From assembly GCA_020216655.1 (NCBI GenBank), contig JAIWNU010000162.1, positions 1 to 11,409 of the forward strand: 11,409 nucleotides of DNA, in the 5' to 3' direction. Source of the stretch: Treponema sp. Its GTDB lineage: Bacteria; Spirochaetota; Spirochaetia; Treponematales; Breznakiellaceae. This document shows positions 1 through 6,353 of the stretch, piece by piece. How positions within the stretch are numbered: position 1 is the first letter of the stretch; the number at the start of each line of letters is the position of its first letter. Position numbers and translations under genes: made by a program. The notes under the pieces are model-generated. The model was not told the DNA's origin and did not search any database. It saw only the letters and a program-made list of their open reading frames with translations.

Positions 1-443
1 GTCCGGTCTATAGCGGGCTGGGTTTCATCGAGCATAAGGAATACATCGGCAATTTTTGCCTGGGGGTCTTCCAGGGTCAGGATCATAAACCGTCGTTTCT
101 GATCGTAAATGCGTTTTGTAAAGAGTTTTAAAAGCTTGAGAGCAATCTGAGGGTTTCCCATCATAAGGACTTCAAAATTAGCCCGGTTAAACTCAAGCAC
201 CTTTACATCATCCAGAGCGATGGCAGTGGCAGACCGGGGGGAGTCTTCCAAAATAGCCATTTCGCCAAACATTTCCGAAGGGTGCAGGATGTCCAGGGTT
301 TTTTCAATATCCCCAATGATTTTCACTAGTTGAACCCGGCCAGACTGGATAAGATAAAAAGCATCTCCAGGCTCAAATTCGGAGAAAATAATCTCGCCCT
401 TTTGGAAACCACGGGCAAAACGGCTGAATGCTCCTAAATCCAT
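1..443 (-). CDS. CRP/FNR-like cyclic nucleotide-binding protein (C-terminus outside window)
   Basis: This reading frame runs off the left edge; 147 codons are visible from an ATG at 443. Residues about 10-115 form a cyclic nucleotide-binding (CNB) beta-roll. The phosphate-binding cassette looks canonical: FGE at 59-61 and PRSA at 69-72, with Arg70 placed to hold the cyclic phosphate. A long helix follows (about 96-120). The last visible residues (about 127-140, DPQAKIADVFLML) resemble the start of the CRP/FNR winged-helix domain, so the full protein may be a transcription regulator, but the DNA-binding part is not in view. The start fits a GGAGG about 10 nt upstream, inside the end of the preceding gene. 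Only 6 nt separate it from that gene's stop, so the two are almost certainly co-transcribed and perhaps translationally coupled. The ligand (cAMP, another cyclic nucleotide or none) cannot be told. Confidence 0.85.
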   Translation of the reverse strand, partial: MDLGAFSRFARGFQKGEIIFSEFEPGDAFYLIQSGRVQLVKIIGDIEKTLDILHPSEMFGEMAILEDSPRSATAIALDDVKVLEFNRANFEVLMMGNPQIALKLLKLFTKRIYDQKRRFMILTLEDPQAKIADVFLMLDETQPAIDR

Positions 444-449
444 GGACAC

Positions 450-1517
450 CTAGGCCTCCAACGCCTTTAAGGCTTTTTTCGCCTTTAAATGGACCGAATC
501 ATCTTCGTCCTGATTCATCGACAGGATCTTTTTATAGAATGTTGCAGCCCGGTCCTTATCACCTTTTTTTTCGTAACACTGGGCTATGAAATAGAGGGCA
601 TTACCTAAATCCGGATGCTTTGGGTAGGTTGTAATCATGGCCGTGTAATGTTTAAGACATTCATCGTATTTACCCATCAGGTAAAGGCAGCGGCCAAGTT
701 CATAGACGCTCTTTGCAACATACTCAGCATCCTGGTTAGCCTCGATGATTTTCTTAAAAGCCGTAAAGGCCTGAGGATACTTATCCTGAGAAAAGAGGCT
801 CACCGCATCATAATAGGCCTTGGCAACCACAGAGAGTTCCTCCGGCCCCTGTTTGGAGACCGGTTCATTCATGGCGGCATTCATTGCTGCGGCGCCAATA
901 CCAGAAGCAGTCGCGGCCGTGCCAGCTGCAAAGGCGGCAGGCCGTTCTGTTACCGGGGCCGGCCCCTTGCCGTCTCCATAGCGAACCAGGGATGATTCGG
1001 CAACTTCAAGATTTTTAGCGGCCTGGGCAGCCATTTTCCCTGCGGGATAATATGTCAGATACCTGCTGAATACATATTTAGCCTGGGCGTATTGACGGTT
1101 TTTAAGATAATATTCGCCTACTTTATACAGTCCAATTTCAGGGCTTTGCTGCTCCTCTTTTTCCATAAGGTTCGAGACCTGTTTATGAATTCTGCGGAGC
1201 TGATTGGAAAACACCTTGAGCATCTTCATTACAATGCGGATGTTGGAGGTGGCAAGCTGTTCAAATTCGGGAACCGTAAAGGCTATGACAGCCGCATCCT
1301 GCAGCACTAAGGCTGTTTCTTCCCGCGGGTAACGACCCATGGCAGACTTTACTCCAAAAAATTCCCCCGGTTGTACCGGATCGTGGATGTCCTGACCGGT
1401 TTCGATATCCTGATAGTTAAGACTTATCTTTCCGGACTGCAGGATAAATATTTTGTCTGCCACATCACCCTGGAAGTAAATAACTGATCCAGCTCGATAT
1501 TGTAGTGCTTTCGGCAT
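450..1517 (-). CDS. Cyclic nucleotide-binding domain protein with TPR repeats
   Basis: The 355-residue protein has two parts. Residues about 1-110 are a CNB beta-roll of the CRP type. Residues about 126-175 and 228-335 are helical TPR-like repeats (for example ELGRCLYLMGKYDECLKHY and FIAQCYEKKGDKDRAATFY), a protein-protein interaction scaffold. An Ala/Gly/Pro-rich linker (about 183-222) separates the two TPR blocks. No helix-turn-helix is visible, so it is probably not a DNA-binding regulator. The nucleotide pocket looks degenerate: the usual FGE is FGV (54-56) and the arginine segment reads PREET (64-68). It may bind a different ligand or none. No signal peptide or membrane segment is seen. 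The start is ATG with an AAGGA-type ribosome site close upstream. It lies 15 nt after the amidohydrolase gene and 6 nt before a second CNB gene, in one operon. Family assignment is firm; the cellular role is unknown. Confidence 0.88.
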   Translation of the reverse strand: MPKALQYRAGSVIYFQGDVADKIFILQSGKISLNYQDIETGQDIHDPVQPGEFFGVKSAMGRYPREETALVLQDAAVIAFTVPEFEQLATSNIRIVMKMLKVFSNQLRRIHKQVSNLMEKEEQQSPEIGLYKVGEYYLKNRQYAQAKYVFSRYLTYYPAGKMAAQAAKNLEVAESSLVRYGDGKGPAPVTERPAAFAAGTAATASGIGAAAMNAAMNEPVSKQGPEELSVVAKAYYDAVSLFSQDKYPQAFTAFKKIIEANQDAEYVAKSVYELGRCLYLMGKYDECLKHYTAMITTYPKHPDLGNALYFIAQCYEKKGDKDRAATFYKKILSMNQDEDDSVHLKAKKALKALEA

Positions 1518-1532
1518 TCCTATTCCTTCTTG

Positions 1533-2768
1533 TTAAAGGGGCTCAAAGGGCAAATAATCCAAAACCTTTGCGAATCCTACTTTCTTTCTTACCTCAGCAT
1601 ACAGGGCCCCTGGATTCCCGACAACAAACATTTCACGGCCAGCTACCATTATAGTGGAATATCCAGCAGGCAGACTATCCCCAAGAAGGGGCAAGAACCG
1701 TAGTTCACCGTACAAAGGCCGGCCTTCCATCACCAGAAGCTCGATATCCTCCATGGGTAACTGGGCTAAATTTTCATAGGGGTCATCGAGACGAGCCTTT
1801 GTAACCAAAATGTCAGCCAGCTTGCCCGGTTCCAGGGTACCAAGTCGTTTTTCCATCCTGAAAGCCTTTGCAGGATTTATGGTAACCATGGAAAAAATAG
1901 TTTTCGCATTCAAATCCTCACCATACATATCTCGGTATATCTGTCGGGCAAATCGCATTTCTTCCAGCAGATTGATGGACCCCGTATGGGTTGAATCGGT
2001 CCCAATCCCAATATTGATGCCCGCCTTAAGCATTTTGCGGATCTTACAGGTAACGTTAAACATAAAGGTATTGGATGCGGGGCACCAGGAAATACTTGCC
2101 CCCGCCTTGGCAACCTTTGCTATATCCGCATCGCTAAAACCAATACAATGGATAAGCAGGCAATGGTCATCCAGGCAGCCAAGCCGTTCAAGGACCCCAA
2201 CCCCGTCTTGGGACTCTGGATCAAAACCCTCTTCCAAATGGGTAATAAAGGGCCAGTTATTCCGTTTTGCCCGGCGATGTTCTATTTCGATCCCCTCACC
2301 CCATTTCAGATCAAAAGATGAACACTCATGAGCGAGGGTATATTCCTTAAAGGCGCGGATGGGCAATTTGGGCAGAAGATCATTATTAAGTTCATGGGGG
2401 AAATGGTCATTAACGGTGGTCACTCCCGAAAAAAGATTTTTGTAGGCGCTTAAAAAATAGAGGTTTTCCACCGAAAGGTTCGACCGCTCTGAATAGGTCG
2501 CCGACGATTTAAGATCATTGTCCCAGGGCAGCCAGTTAAGATAGTAGGAATCCTTTTTTGGTCCCACCCGGGGAAGATAATTACCCCGCAAATGATCATG
2601 TATATTGATAAGCGCCGGATATACATAGGACGCATTGCCAAGATTGATACTAAACTTTGAATTTGCTGATGTTTCCCCTATCTTGCCCTTACTGACCGCA
2701 AGGCTGGAAACATTAGAACTTGCACTTGAAGCAATGATTCTACCATTCTGTAATGTATAGCTATCCAC
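1533..2768 (-). CDS. Metal-dependent amidohydrolase (SAH/MTA deaminase, guanine deaminase and chlorohydrolase superfamily)
   Basis: This 411-residue protein belongs to the amidohydrolase superfamily, zinc- or iron-dependent TIM-barrel enzymes that deaminate or dechlorinate purines and similar rings. Metal ligands can be placed: HDH at 57-59, His177 in THLEE, His207 in LLIHC and Asp258 in GTDST. Glu180 is a candidate catalytic residue. CPASN (229-233) and the late NPAKAFRMEKRLGTLEPGK segment (about 298-316) are typical of the SSNA/ATZ/TRZ-like branch. A small composite beta-sandwich is formed by the N- and C-terminal ends. The start is GTG, with AAGGA about 10 nt upstream, and no in-frame ATG fits better. 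It is the first gene of the operon with two CNB proteins and follows a strong promoter candidate. The substrate cannot be assigned: guanine, S-adenosylhomocysteine, methylthioadenosine or an unrelated amide are all possible. Confidence 0.88.
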   Translation of the reverse strand: MDSYTLQNGRIIASSASSNVSSLAVSKGKIGETSANSKFSINLGNASYVYPALINIHDHLRGNYLPRVGPKKDSYYLNWLPWDNDLKSSATYSERSNLSVENLYFLSAYKNLFSGVTTVNDHFPHELNNDLLPKLPIRAFKEYTLAHECSSFDLKWGEGIEIEHRRAKRNNWPFITHLEEGFDPESQDGVGVLERLGCLDDHCLLIHCIGFSDADIAKVAKAGASISWCPASNTFMFNVTCKIRKMLKAGINIGIGTDSTHTGSINLLEEMRFARQIYRDMYGEDLNAKTIFSMVTINPAKAFRMEKRLGTLEPGKLADILVTKARLDDPYENLAQLPMEDIELLVMEGRPLYGELRFLPLLGDSLPAGYSTIMVAGREMFVVGNPGALYAEVRKKVGFAKVLDYLPFEPL

Positions 2769-2790
2769 CGTGGGACCATCCTTACGTTAT

Positions 2791-2819
2791 ATTCTAAATG
2801 TGACCATATATCCAGTCAA
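2791..2819 (-). promoter_or_regulatory. Sigma70-type promoter for the amidohydrolase-CNB operon
   Basis: Read on the minus strand, TTGACT (2819-2814, 5 of 6 to consensus) and TAGAAT (2796-2791, 5 of 6) are separated by exactly 17 bp. Transcription should begin near 2784, giving a leader of about 16 nt that starts at the AAGGA ribosome site of the GTG-start gene. This is one of the best promoter matches in the window, but it has been judged by eye only. Confidence 0.65.
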
Positions 2820-2892
2820 CAATATAGTCTGTTGCTGTTATAACCATTCTTTTTATAATTTCGGCAAATTTTAACCTAATTTTTATCTAGAG

Positions 2893-2919
2893 CTCTAAAA
2901 ACTTATTGAATTTTTAGAG
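2893..2919. repeat. Perfect 9-bp inverted repeat, candidate operator in divergent intergenic region
   Basis: CTCTAAAAA (2893-2901) and TTTTTAGAG (2911-2919) are exact reverse complements around a 9-nt spacer. The dyad lies within the 207-bp region between the divergent amidohydrolase operon and the PHP gene. It is about 20 bp upstream of the PHP -35 box and about 75 bp upstream of the operon -35 box. Both flanking genes read away from it, so a terminator role is unlikely; an operator for a dimeric regulator is more natural. The rest of 2769-2975 is AT-rich and, apart from the promoters listed, shows nothing I can name. Confidence 0.45.
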
Positions 2920-2939
2920 TAATCACTAGGATTATGACT

Positions 2940-2967
2940 TTTACAAACAAGTCCGTATATCTATACT
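2940..2967 (+). promoter_or_regulatory. Promoter for PHP gene, predicting a nearly leaderless mRNA
   Basis: TTTACA (2940-2945, 5 of 6) and TATACT (2962-2967, 5 of 6) are spaced by 16 bp. Transcription would start about 7 nt after the -10 box, near 2974, while the ATG is at 2976. No Shine-Dalgarno sequence precedes that ATG, which agrees with a leaderless or near-leaderless message. An alternative weaker pair further upstream, TTGAAT (2906-2911) with GATTAT (2930-2935), would give a normal leader but still no ribosome site. Confidence 0.5.
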
Positions 2968-2975
2968 AGCACAGT

Positions 2976-3857
2976 ATGGAAAAAACTCCAAATTTCATTG
3001 TAGATTTGCACACCCATTCTACCTGTTCAGACGGGACTTTAAGTCCAGAGAAGCTGGTAGACGAGGCTGCCGATAAGGGGCTTAAAGCGCTAGCCCTAAC
3101 CGATCACGATACGATTTCCGGTATAGAAAGAGCTGCCCTTCAGGCACAAACGAGAAAGCTGCTCTTTATACCCGGAGTAGAGATAGAAATAGCCTGGGAA
3201 CCAGGTGAATTCCATCTTTTGGGCCTTGGTTTACAGAATCCTACCGACGAGTTTAGAGATGCCCTCGAAGAACTTGCCCGTTTCCGGGAACAGCGGAACC
3301 GGGAAATCGTGGATCGCATGAATGAAATGGGAATTGAAGCCGATTACGAAGAGATTAAGGAACTTTCCGAAGGGGCAGTCATCGGGCGGCCTCATTTTGC
3401 ATCCTTTCTTGTTAATCGTAAAATCGTAAAAAACAAACAGCAAGCCTTTGATTCCTACCTTGCTAAGGGCCGCCCCTTTTATTCACCCAAGGGATCTCTG
3501 GAACTGACGCGGGCTATTAGGCTCATCAAAGCATCGGGGGCTATTCCTATCCTGGCCCACCCCTTATCCCTCTATGTCTCGTGGGGGAAACTACCAGAAT
3601 TGATACGGGACTTTCACGGCCAGGGGATAGCGGGCCTTGAGGCCTGGCACCCCCTTGCACGGGTTGCCGAATGCGAACGGCTGGAAGAACTGGGGAAAAG
3701 CCTCGGCATGGTGGTTACCGCAGGAAGCGATTATCACGGCGCAAGCCGGCAGGAACGGCACCTGGGCTACACAGCGGGCAAAAAACCCATCGATGCTTCC
3801 TATGTGCGGGGTATTCCCGGCACTGAACAATGGGTTGACCGGCTCAGCACATCGTAG
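2976..3857 (+). CDS. PHP-domain phosphoesterase (YciV/RNase AM-like)
   Basis: The 293-residue protein is a PHP (polymerase and histidinol phosphatase) metallohydrolase. Metal-binding motifs run in the usual order: HTH at 12-14, Asp19 (CSDGT), DHD at 43-45, Glu69 (GVEIE), His140 (GRPHF), His195 (AHP) and SDYHG at 251-255. The size and the insert after Glu69 match the stand-alone PHP family that includes E. coli YciV (RNase AM) and 3',5'-nucleoside bisphosphate phosphatases. Members remove short 5' RNA ends or the 3'-phosphate of pAp-type nucleotides; which activity applies here cannot be told. It is cytoplasmic, with no signal peptide. The ATG is the only sensible start because the PHP motif begins at residue 9-12, yet no ribosome binding site precedes it. 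It converges on the ComM-like gene and overlaps its 3' end by 58 bp. Confidence 0.9.
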   Translation: MEKTPNFIVDLHTHSTCSDGTLSPEKLVDEAADKGLKALALTDHDTISGIERAALQAQTRKLLFIPGVEIEIAWEPGEFHLLGLGLQNPTDEFRDALEELARFREQRNREIVDRMNEMGIEADYEEIKELSEGAVIGRPHFASFLVNRKIVKNKQQAFDSYLAKGRPFYSPKGSLELTRAIRLIKASGAIPILAHPLSLYVSWGKLPELIRDFHGQGIAGLEAWHPLARVAECERLEELGKSLGMVVTAGSDYHGASRQERHLGYTAGKKPIDASYVRGIPGTEQWVDRLSTS

Positions 3858-5518
3858 GGATCATCTCCCGAACGGCGAAAGGCCAGCGCTTCCGCTAAGT
3901 CTTCGGAATTGATGTCTGTCCGTCCATCCAGGTCAGCGATAGTTCTCGCAACCTTAATAATTCCATGGAGTGCCCGATTGGAAAGCCCCGCATTTCGTAT
4001 GCCCGCTTCTAGATCCCGAATGGCCGATGCTGGAATTTCGCAAAAACGCTCTACGAGGTCCGGGGGCATTCGGGCGTTTCGCCTGCAACCACAGCCCCTA
4101 AATCGTTCCCGTTGTATCTCTACTGCCCGTAAAACCCGTTCGGCAATATTTGCGCTCTTTTCTTGGACATCCCTATACCGGGGCATTGCGAAGGCCTCTA
4201 CCCAAGAGTGGGGTTGGGGAAGCACCGGCACCCGCAGTTCAATGCGGTCTAGCAGGGCCGAACCGAGCCGCTGCCAATGCCGATGAATTTCATCATCGGA
4301 ACAAAAACAAAGGGAAGTTCCGGAGCCATCGTCCTGCCCCAGCCTTCCGCAGGGACAGGGATTTGCGGCCAAAACAAGCTGGAATTCGGCAGGCAATTTA
4401 ACCGACCCCTCTGCCCGGGCTATGGTGATTACCCCGTCCTCCAGGGGTTCCCGCAGAGCTTTTAATAGTGATGAACGAAATTCAGGGGCTTCGTCCATAA
4501 AGAGGACCCCAAAATGGGCTAGGCTTATTTCTCCGGGCCTTATGGTTTTGCCACCCCCGAGGAGTCCTTCGAGACTTGCACCGTGATGGGGGCTGCGAAA
4601 GGGAGGAGCAAGGGAGCTTCCATTCTGCCAAAAAGCCCCATCCCTGCTGCCTGCAAGGCTGTAGAGCCTGCGGACTTCCAGAGATTCCTGGGGAAGCAGG
4701 TTGGGCATAATAGAAGGCATACGACGGGCCAGGAGGGTTTTTCCGCCCCCCGGCGGACCGAAGGCAAGCACATTGTGCCCTCCGGCGGCGGCGATTTCCA
4801 AAGCCCGTTTATACCGGTCCTGACCGTACACATCGGCAAAATCCCCCACCTCCTTATGTACCGTCTCAGGACCGGAAGGGGGCACAGCGCCGCCGCTGAG
4901 GGAGAAAGGGCTGCAGCAATCTGCACGAAGGCTCGAAAGTGCGGATTCTTGGGGCCTGGTGGCAGCTAAAATTCCGTCACAAGCGAGAGATTCGGCACTC
5001 GGGAAAACGCCATGAAGATGCCAGTACTGGAGGGCCTTAATTGCCTCGCCGAGGCTCGCAACCGCCGCGCTGCGAGAGGAGGCCAGCACGTCCGCTTCGG
5101 CCCGGTTTTCCCGGGGCACAATGAAGCCCCGGAGCCCAGAGGCAAGGCCCGCGGCGGTTGCGGCCACCACGCCCCGTACGGGCCGCAGCATGCCCGATAG
5201 CTCAAGTTCGCCGAGTACCATAAGGCCCTCCGGAGGCGGTATGTGCCCCGCAGCGGCGAGGATGGCAAAGGCGATGGGTAAATCGAGTTCGGGGCCGTCT
5301 TTTCTGATTCCTGCCGGCGCCAGGTTTACTAAAATCCTGTCCTGGGGAAAAGTAAAACCGCCGTTGCGAATCGCCGCCCGCACCCGTTCCCGGGCTTCCC
5401 GGACAGCGCCGTCCGCAAGACCTGAAATATCGATACCGGGAATTCCGCGGCGGATGTCCGCCTCAACACGGATAATAATTCCTTCGAGCCCGAAGGGGGC
5501 ATAGGCATACACATACAT
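3800..5518 (-). CDS. comM: ComM-like Mg chelatase-family AAA+ ATPase
   Basis: The 572-residue protein matches YifB/ComM, a hexameric helicase-like AAA+ ATPase. ComM drives branch migration during natural transformation in competent bacteria; in others its role is unclear. Residues 1-165 form the Lon/ChlI-like N-terminal domain (DISGLADGAVREARERVRAA at 30-49, NLAPAG at 65-70). The ATPase core has Walker A GPPGGGKT at 254-261, Walker B VLFMDE at 338-343 and an arginine-finger region ALLDRIE at 421-427. A cysteine set (CPC at 388-390, CFC at 404-406) may bind zinc. A magnesium-chelatase C-terminal helical domain spans about 480-550. At 572 residues it is longer than the usual roughly 500; the extra lies mostly in a variable linker (about 180-222) and a C-terminal tail that overlaps the PHP gene. 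No good ribosome site precedes the ATG; AAGGA lies about 23 nt upstream. Confidence 0.9.
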   Translation of the reverse strand: MYVYAYAPFGLEGIIIRVEADIRRGIPGIDISGLADGAVREARERVRAAIRNGGFTFPQDRILVNLAPAGIRKDGPELDLPIAFAILAAAGHIPPPEGLMVLGELELSGMLRPVRGVVAATAAGLASGLRGFIVPRENRAEADVLASSRSAAVASLGEAIKALQYWHLHGVFPSAESLACDGILAATRPQESALSSLRADCCSPFSLSGGAVPPSGPETVHKEVGDFADVYGQDRYKRALEIAAAGGHNVLAFGPPGGGKTLLARRMPSIMPNLLPQESLEVRRLYSLAGSRDGAFWQNGSSLAPPFRSPHHGASLEGLLGGGKTIRPGEISLAHFGVLFMDEAPEFRSSLLKALREPLEDGVITIARAEGSVKLPAEFQLVLAANPCPCGRLGQDDGSGTSLCFCSDDEIHRHWQRLGSALLDRIELRVPVLPQPHSWVEAFAMPRYRDVQEKSANIAERVLRAVEIQRERFRGCGCRRNARMPPDLVERFCEIPASAIRDLEAGIRNAGLSNRALHGIIKVARTIADLDGRTDINSEDLAEALAFRRSGDDPYDVLSRSTHCSVPGIPRT

Positions 5519-5567
5519 AGTGCGGGTACCGGCAATCTCGGTCCTTTTACTTTAAAAAGTCTCGATT

Positions 5568-5606
5568 TTAATCAATTTTTAACATAATCTTTACATTGTA
5601 TTTATG
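5568..5606 (+). promoter_or_regulatory. Pho-box-like array of four direct repeats upstream of phoU-phoB-phoR
   Basis: Four hexamers recur with exact 11-bp spacing: TTAATC (5568), TTAACA (5579), TTTACA (5590) and TTTATG (5601), each followed by a 5-nt spacer. Tandem hexamers or heptamers at 11-bp steps are the known binding pattern of PhoB/PhoP response regulators (the Bacillus PhoP repeat is TT[ACT]A[CT]A; the E. coli Pho box has the same period). The array sits directly upstream of the phosphate-control operon, in the position where activators replace a -35 box. A weak -10 candidate, GATAGT (5614-5619), lies 7 bp after the array and 18 bp after the TTTACA repeat. The site also lies in the divergent promoter region of the ComM-like gene. 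Binding is inferred, not shown. Confidence 0.55.
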
Positions 5607-5652
5607 GTTTTCTGATAGTTTTCATATTCACTCTGTATGGGGTGTAATGTTA

Positions 5653-5660
5653 AGGGGAGG
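5653..5660 (+). promoter_or_regulatory. Strong ribosome binding site that fixes the phoU start
   Basis: AGGGGAGG ends 4 nt before the ATG at 5665. It supports that start over an in-frame ATG at 5596, which has no ribosome site, lies inside the Pho-box-like repeats and would add 23 residues absent from the PhoU fold. Confidence 0.8.
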
Positions 5661-5664
5661 TATA

Positions 5665-6324
5665 ATGAATATTCGAGCCCATTTTGAAGAGGAAAAACGC
5701 CTGGTTCGGGAAGACATCCTGAGTATGGGAGTCCGCGTAGAAGAAGACCTGCGTAAGGCTATTGTAGCATTTAAAAACAAGGATATGCAATTAGCTAAGG
5801 AAGTAAGGGATGACGATGAGGTTATCAATCATCTGCAAGAGGCTATTGAGGATCGCTGCGCCCGCATTATTGCAACCCAGCAGCCGGTTGCCCAGGATAT
5901 GCGGTGGCTTATCATTTCCATAAAAATTGCGGACCAGCTTGAACGGATTGGCGACCATGCGGTGCACCTGGCAAAGGCGGCCATCAAACTGGAAAAGGAA
6001 CCCTACATCAAACCGTTAGACTATATCGAGCGGATGGCTACCCAGGGGGCAAACATGGTTCAGGGTGCAGTTGCCGCATTCATGGCCCTGGATGCAGAAA
6101 AGGCCCGGACGGTGGCTACCATGGATGACGGGGTAGACCGGGACCATAAGGCCCTCGTACAGGATATTCTGGATTATGTTCAGAAGCACTCCGACAAGGC
6201 TCCCCAGGGAACTAAAATCATACAGACCTCTGGTTATCTGGAACGGCTGGGAGACCACGTAACCAATATCTGCGAGATGATCGTCTATTGTGTCGAAGGC
6301 CGCAGAGTTGAGCTTAACGAATAG
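5665..6324 (+). CDS. phoU: Phosphate signalling adaptor PhoU
   Basis: PhoU is a cytoplasmic all-helical protein that links the PstSCAB phosphate transporter to the PhoR kinase and keeps the Pho response off when phosphate is plentiful. The 219-residue product has the family's usual length and its internal duplication. Each half carries the metal-binding E-R-x-G-D-H signature: QLERIGDHA at 91-99 and YLERLGDHV at 191-199. The acidic stretch RDDDEVINHLQ (48-58) marks the matching helix of the first half. It is the first gene of an operon; 29 nt separate it from phoB, whose product signals in the same pathway. The pst transporter genes that usually sit next to phoU are not in this window. The start was moved to 5665 on the strength of the ribosome site described separately. 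Identification is secure. Confidence 0.95.
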   Translation: MNIRAHFEEEKRLVREDILSMGVRVEEDLRKAIVAFKNKDMQLAKEVRDDDEVINHLQEAIEDRCARIIATQQPVAQDMRWLIISIKIADQLERIGDHAVHLAKAAIKLEKEPYIKPLDYIERMATQGANMVQGAVAAFMALDAEKARTVATMDDGVDRDHKALVQDILDYVQKHSDKAPQGTKIIQTSGYLERLGDHVTNICEMIVYCVEGRRVELNE

Positions 6325-6353
6325 ATAGCTAGTAATTAATTCTGGAGGCTCAA

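Noticed and set aside
1810..2331. 173-codon plus-strand open frame within the amidohydrolase gene
   Set aside because: Antisense to conserved metal-binding segments of a clear enzyme; its translation shows no domain and looks random.
2906..2935. Alternative plus-strand promoter TTGAAT-18-GATTAT for the PHP gene
   Set aside because: Both boxes match only 4 of 6 and the spacing is 18; the downstream TTTACA/TATACT pair is clearly better, so this is mentioned only as a fallback.
4540..4969. Long open frames on both strands inside the ComM-like gene
   Set aside because: Both are shadows of the conserved comM frame in GC-rich codons, with no family motifs and no ribosome sites.
5551..5606. Firm promoter call for the ComM-like gene on the minus strand
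   Set aside because: TAAAAT at 5570-5565 is a fair -10, but no -35 box at the right distance matches more than 3 of 6, so I did not list it as a feature.
5596..5664. Longer in-frame phoU start at 5596
   Set aside because: It has no ribosome site, starts inside the Pho-box-like repeats, and adds residues not found in PhoU; the AGGGGAGG before 5665 is far better.
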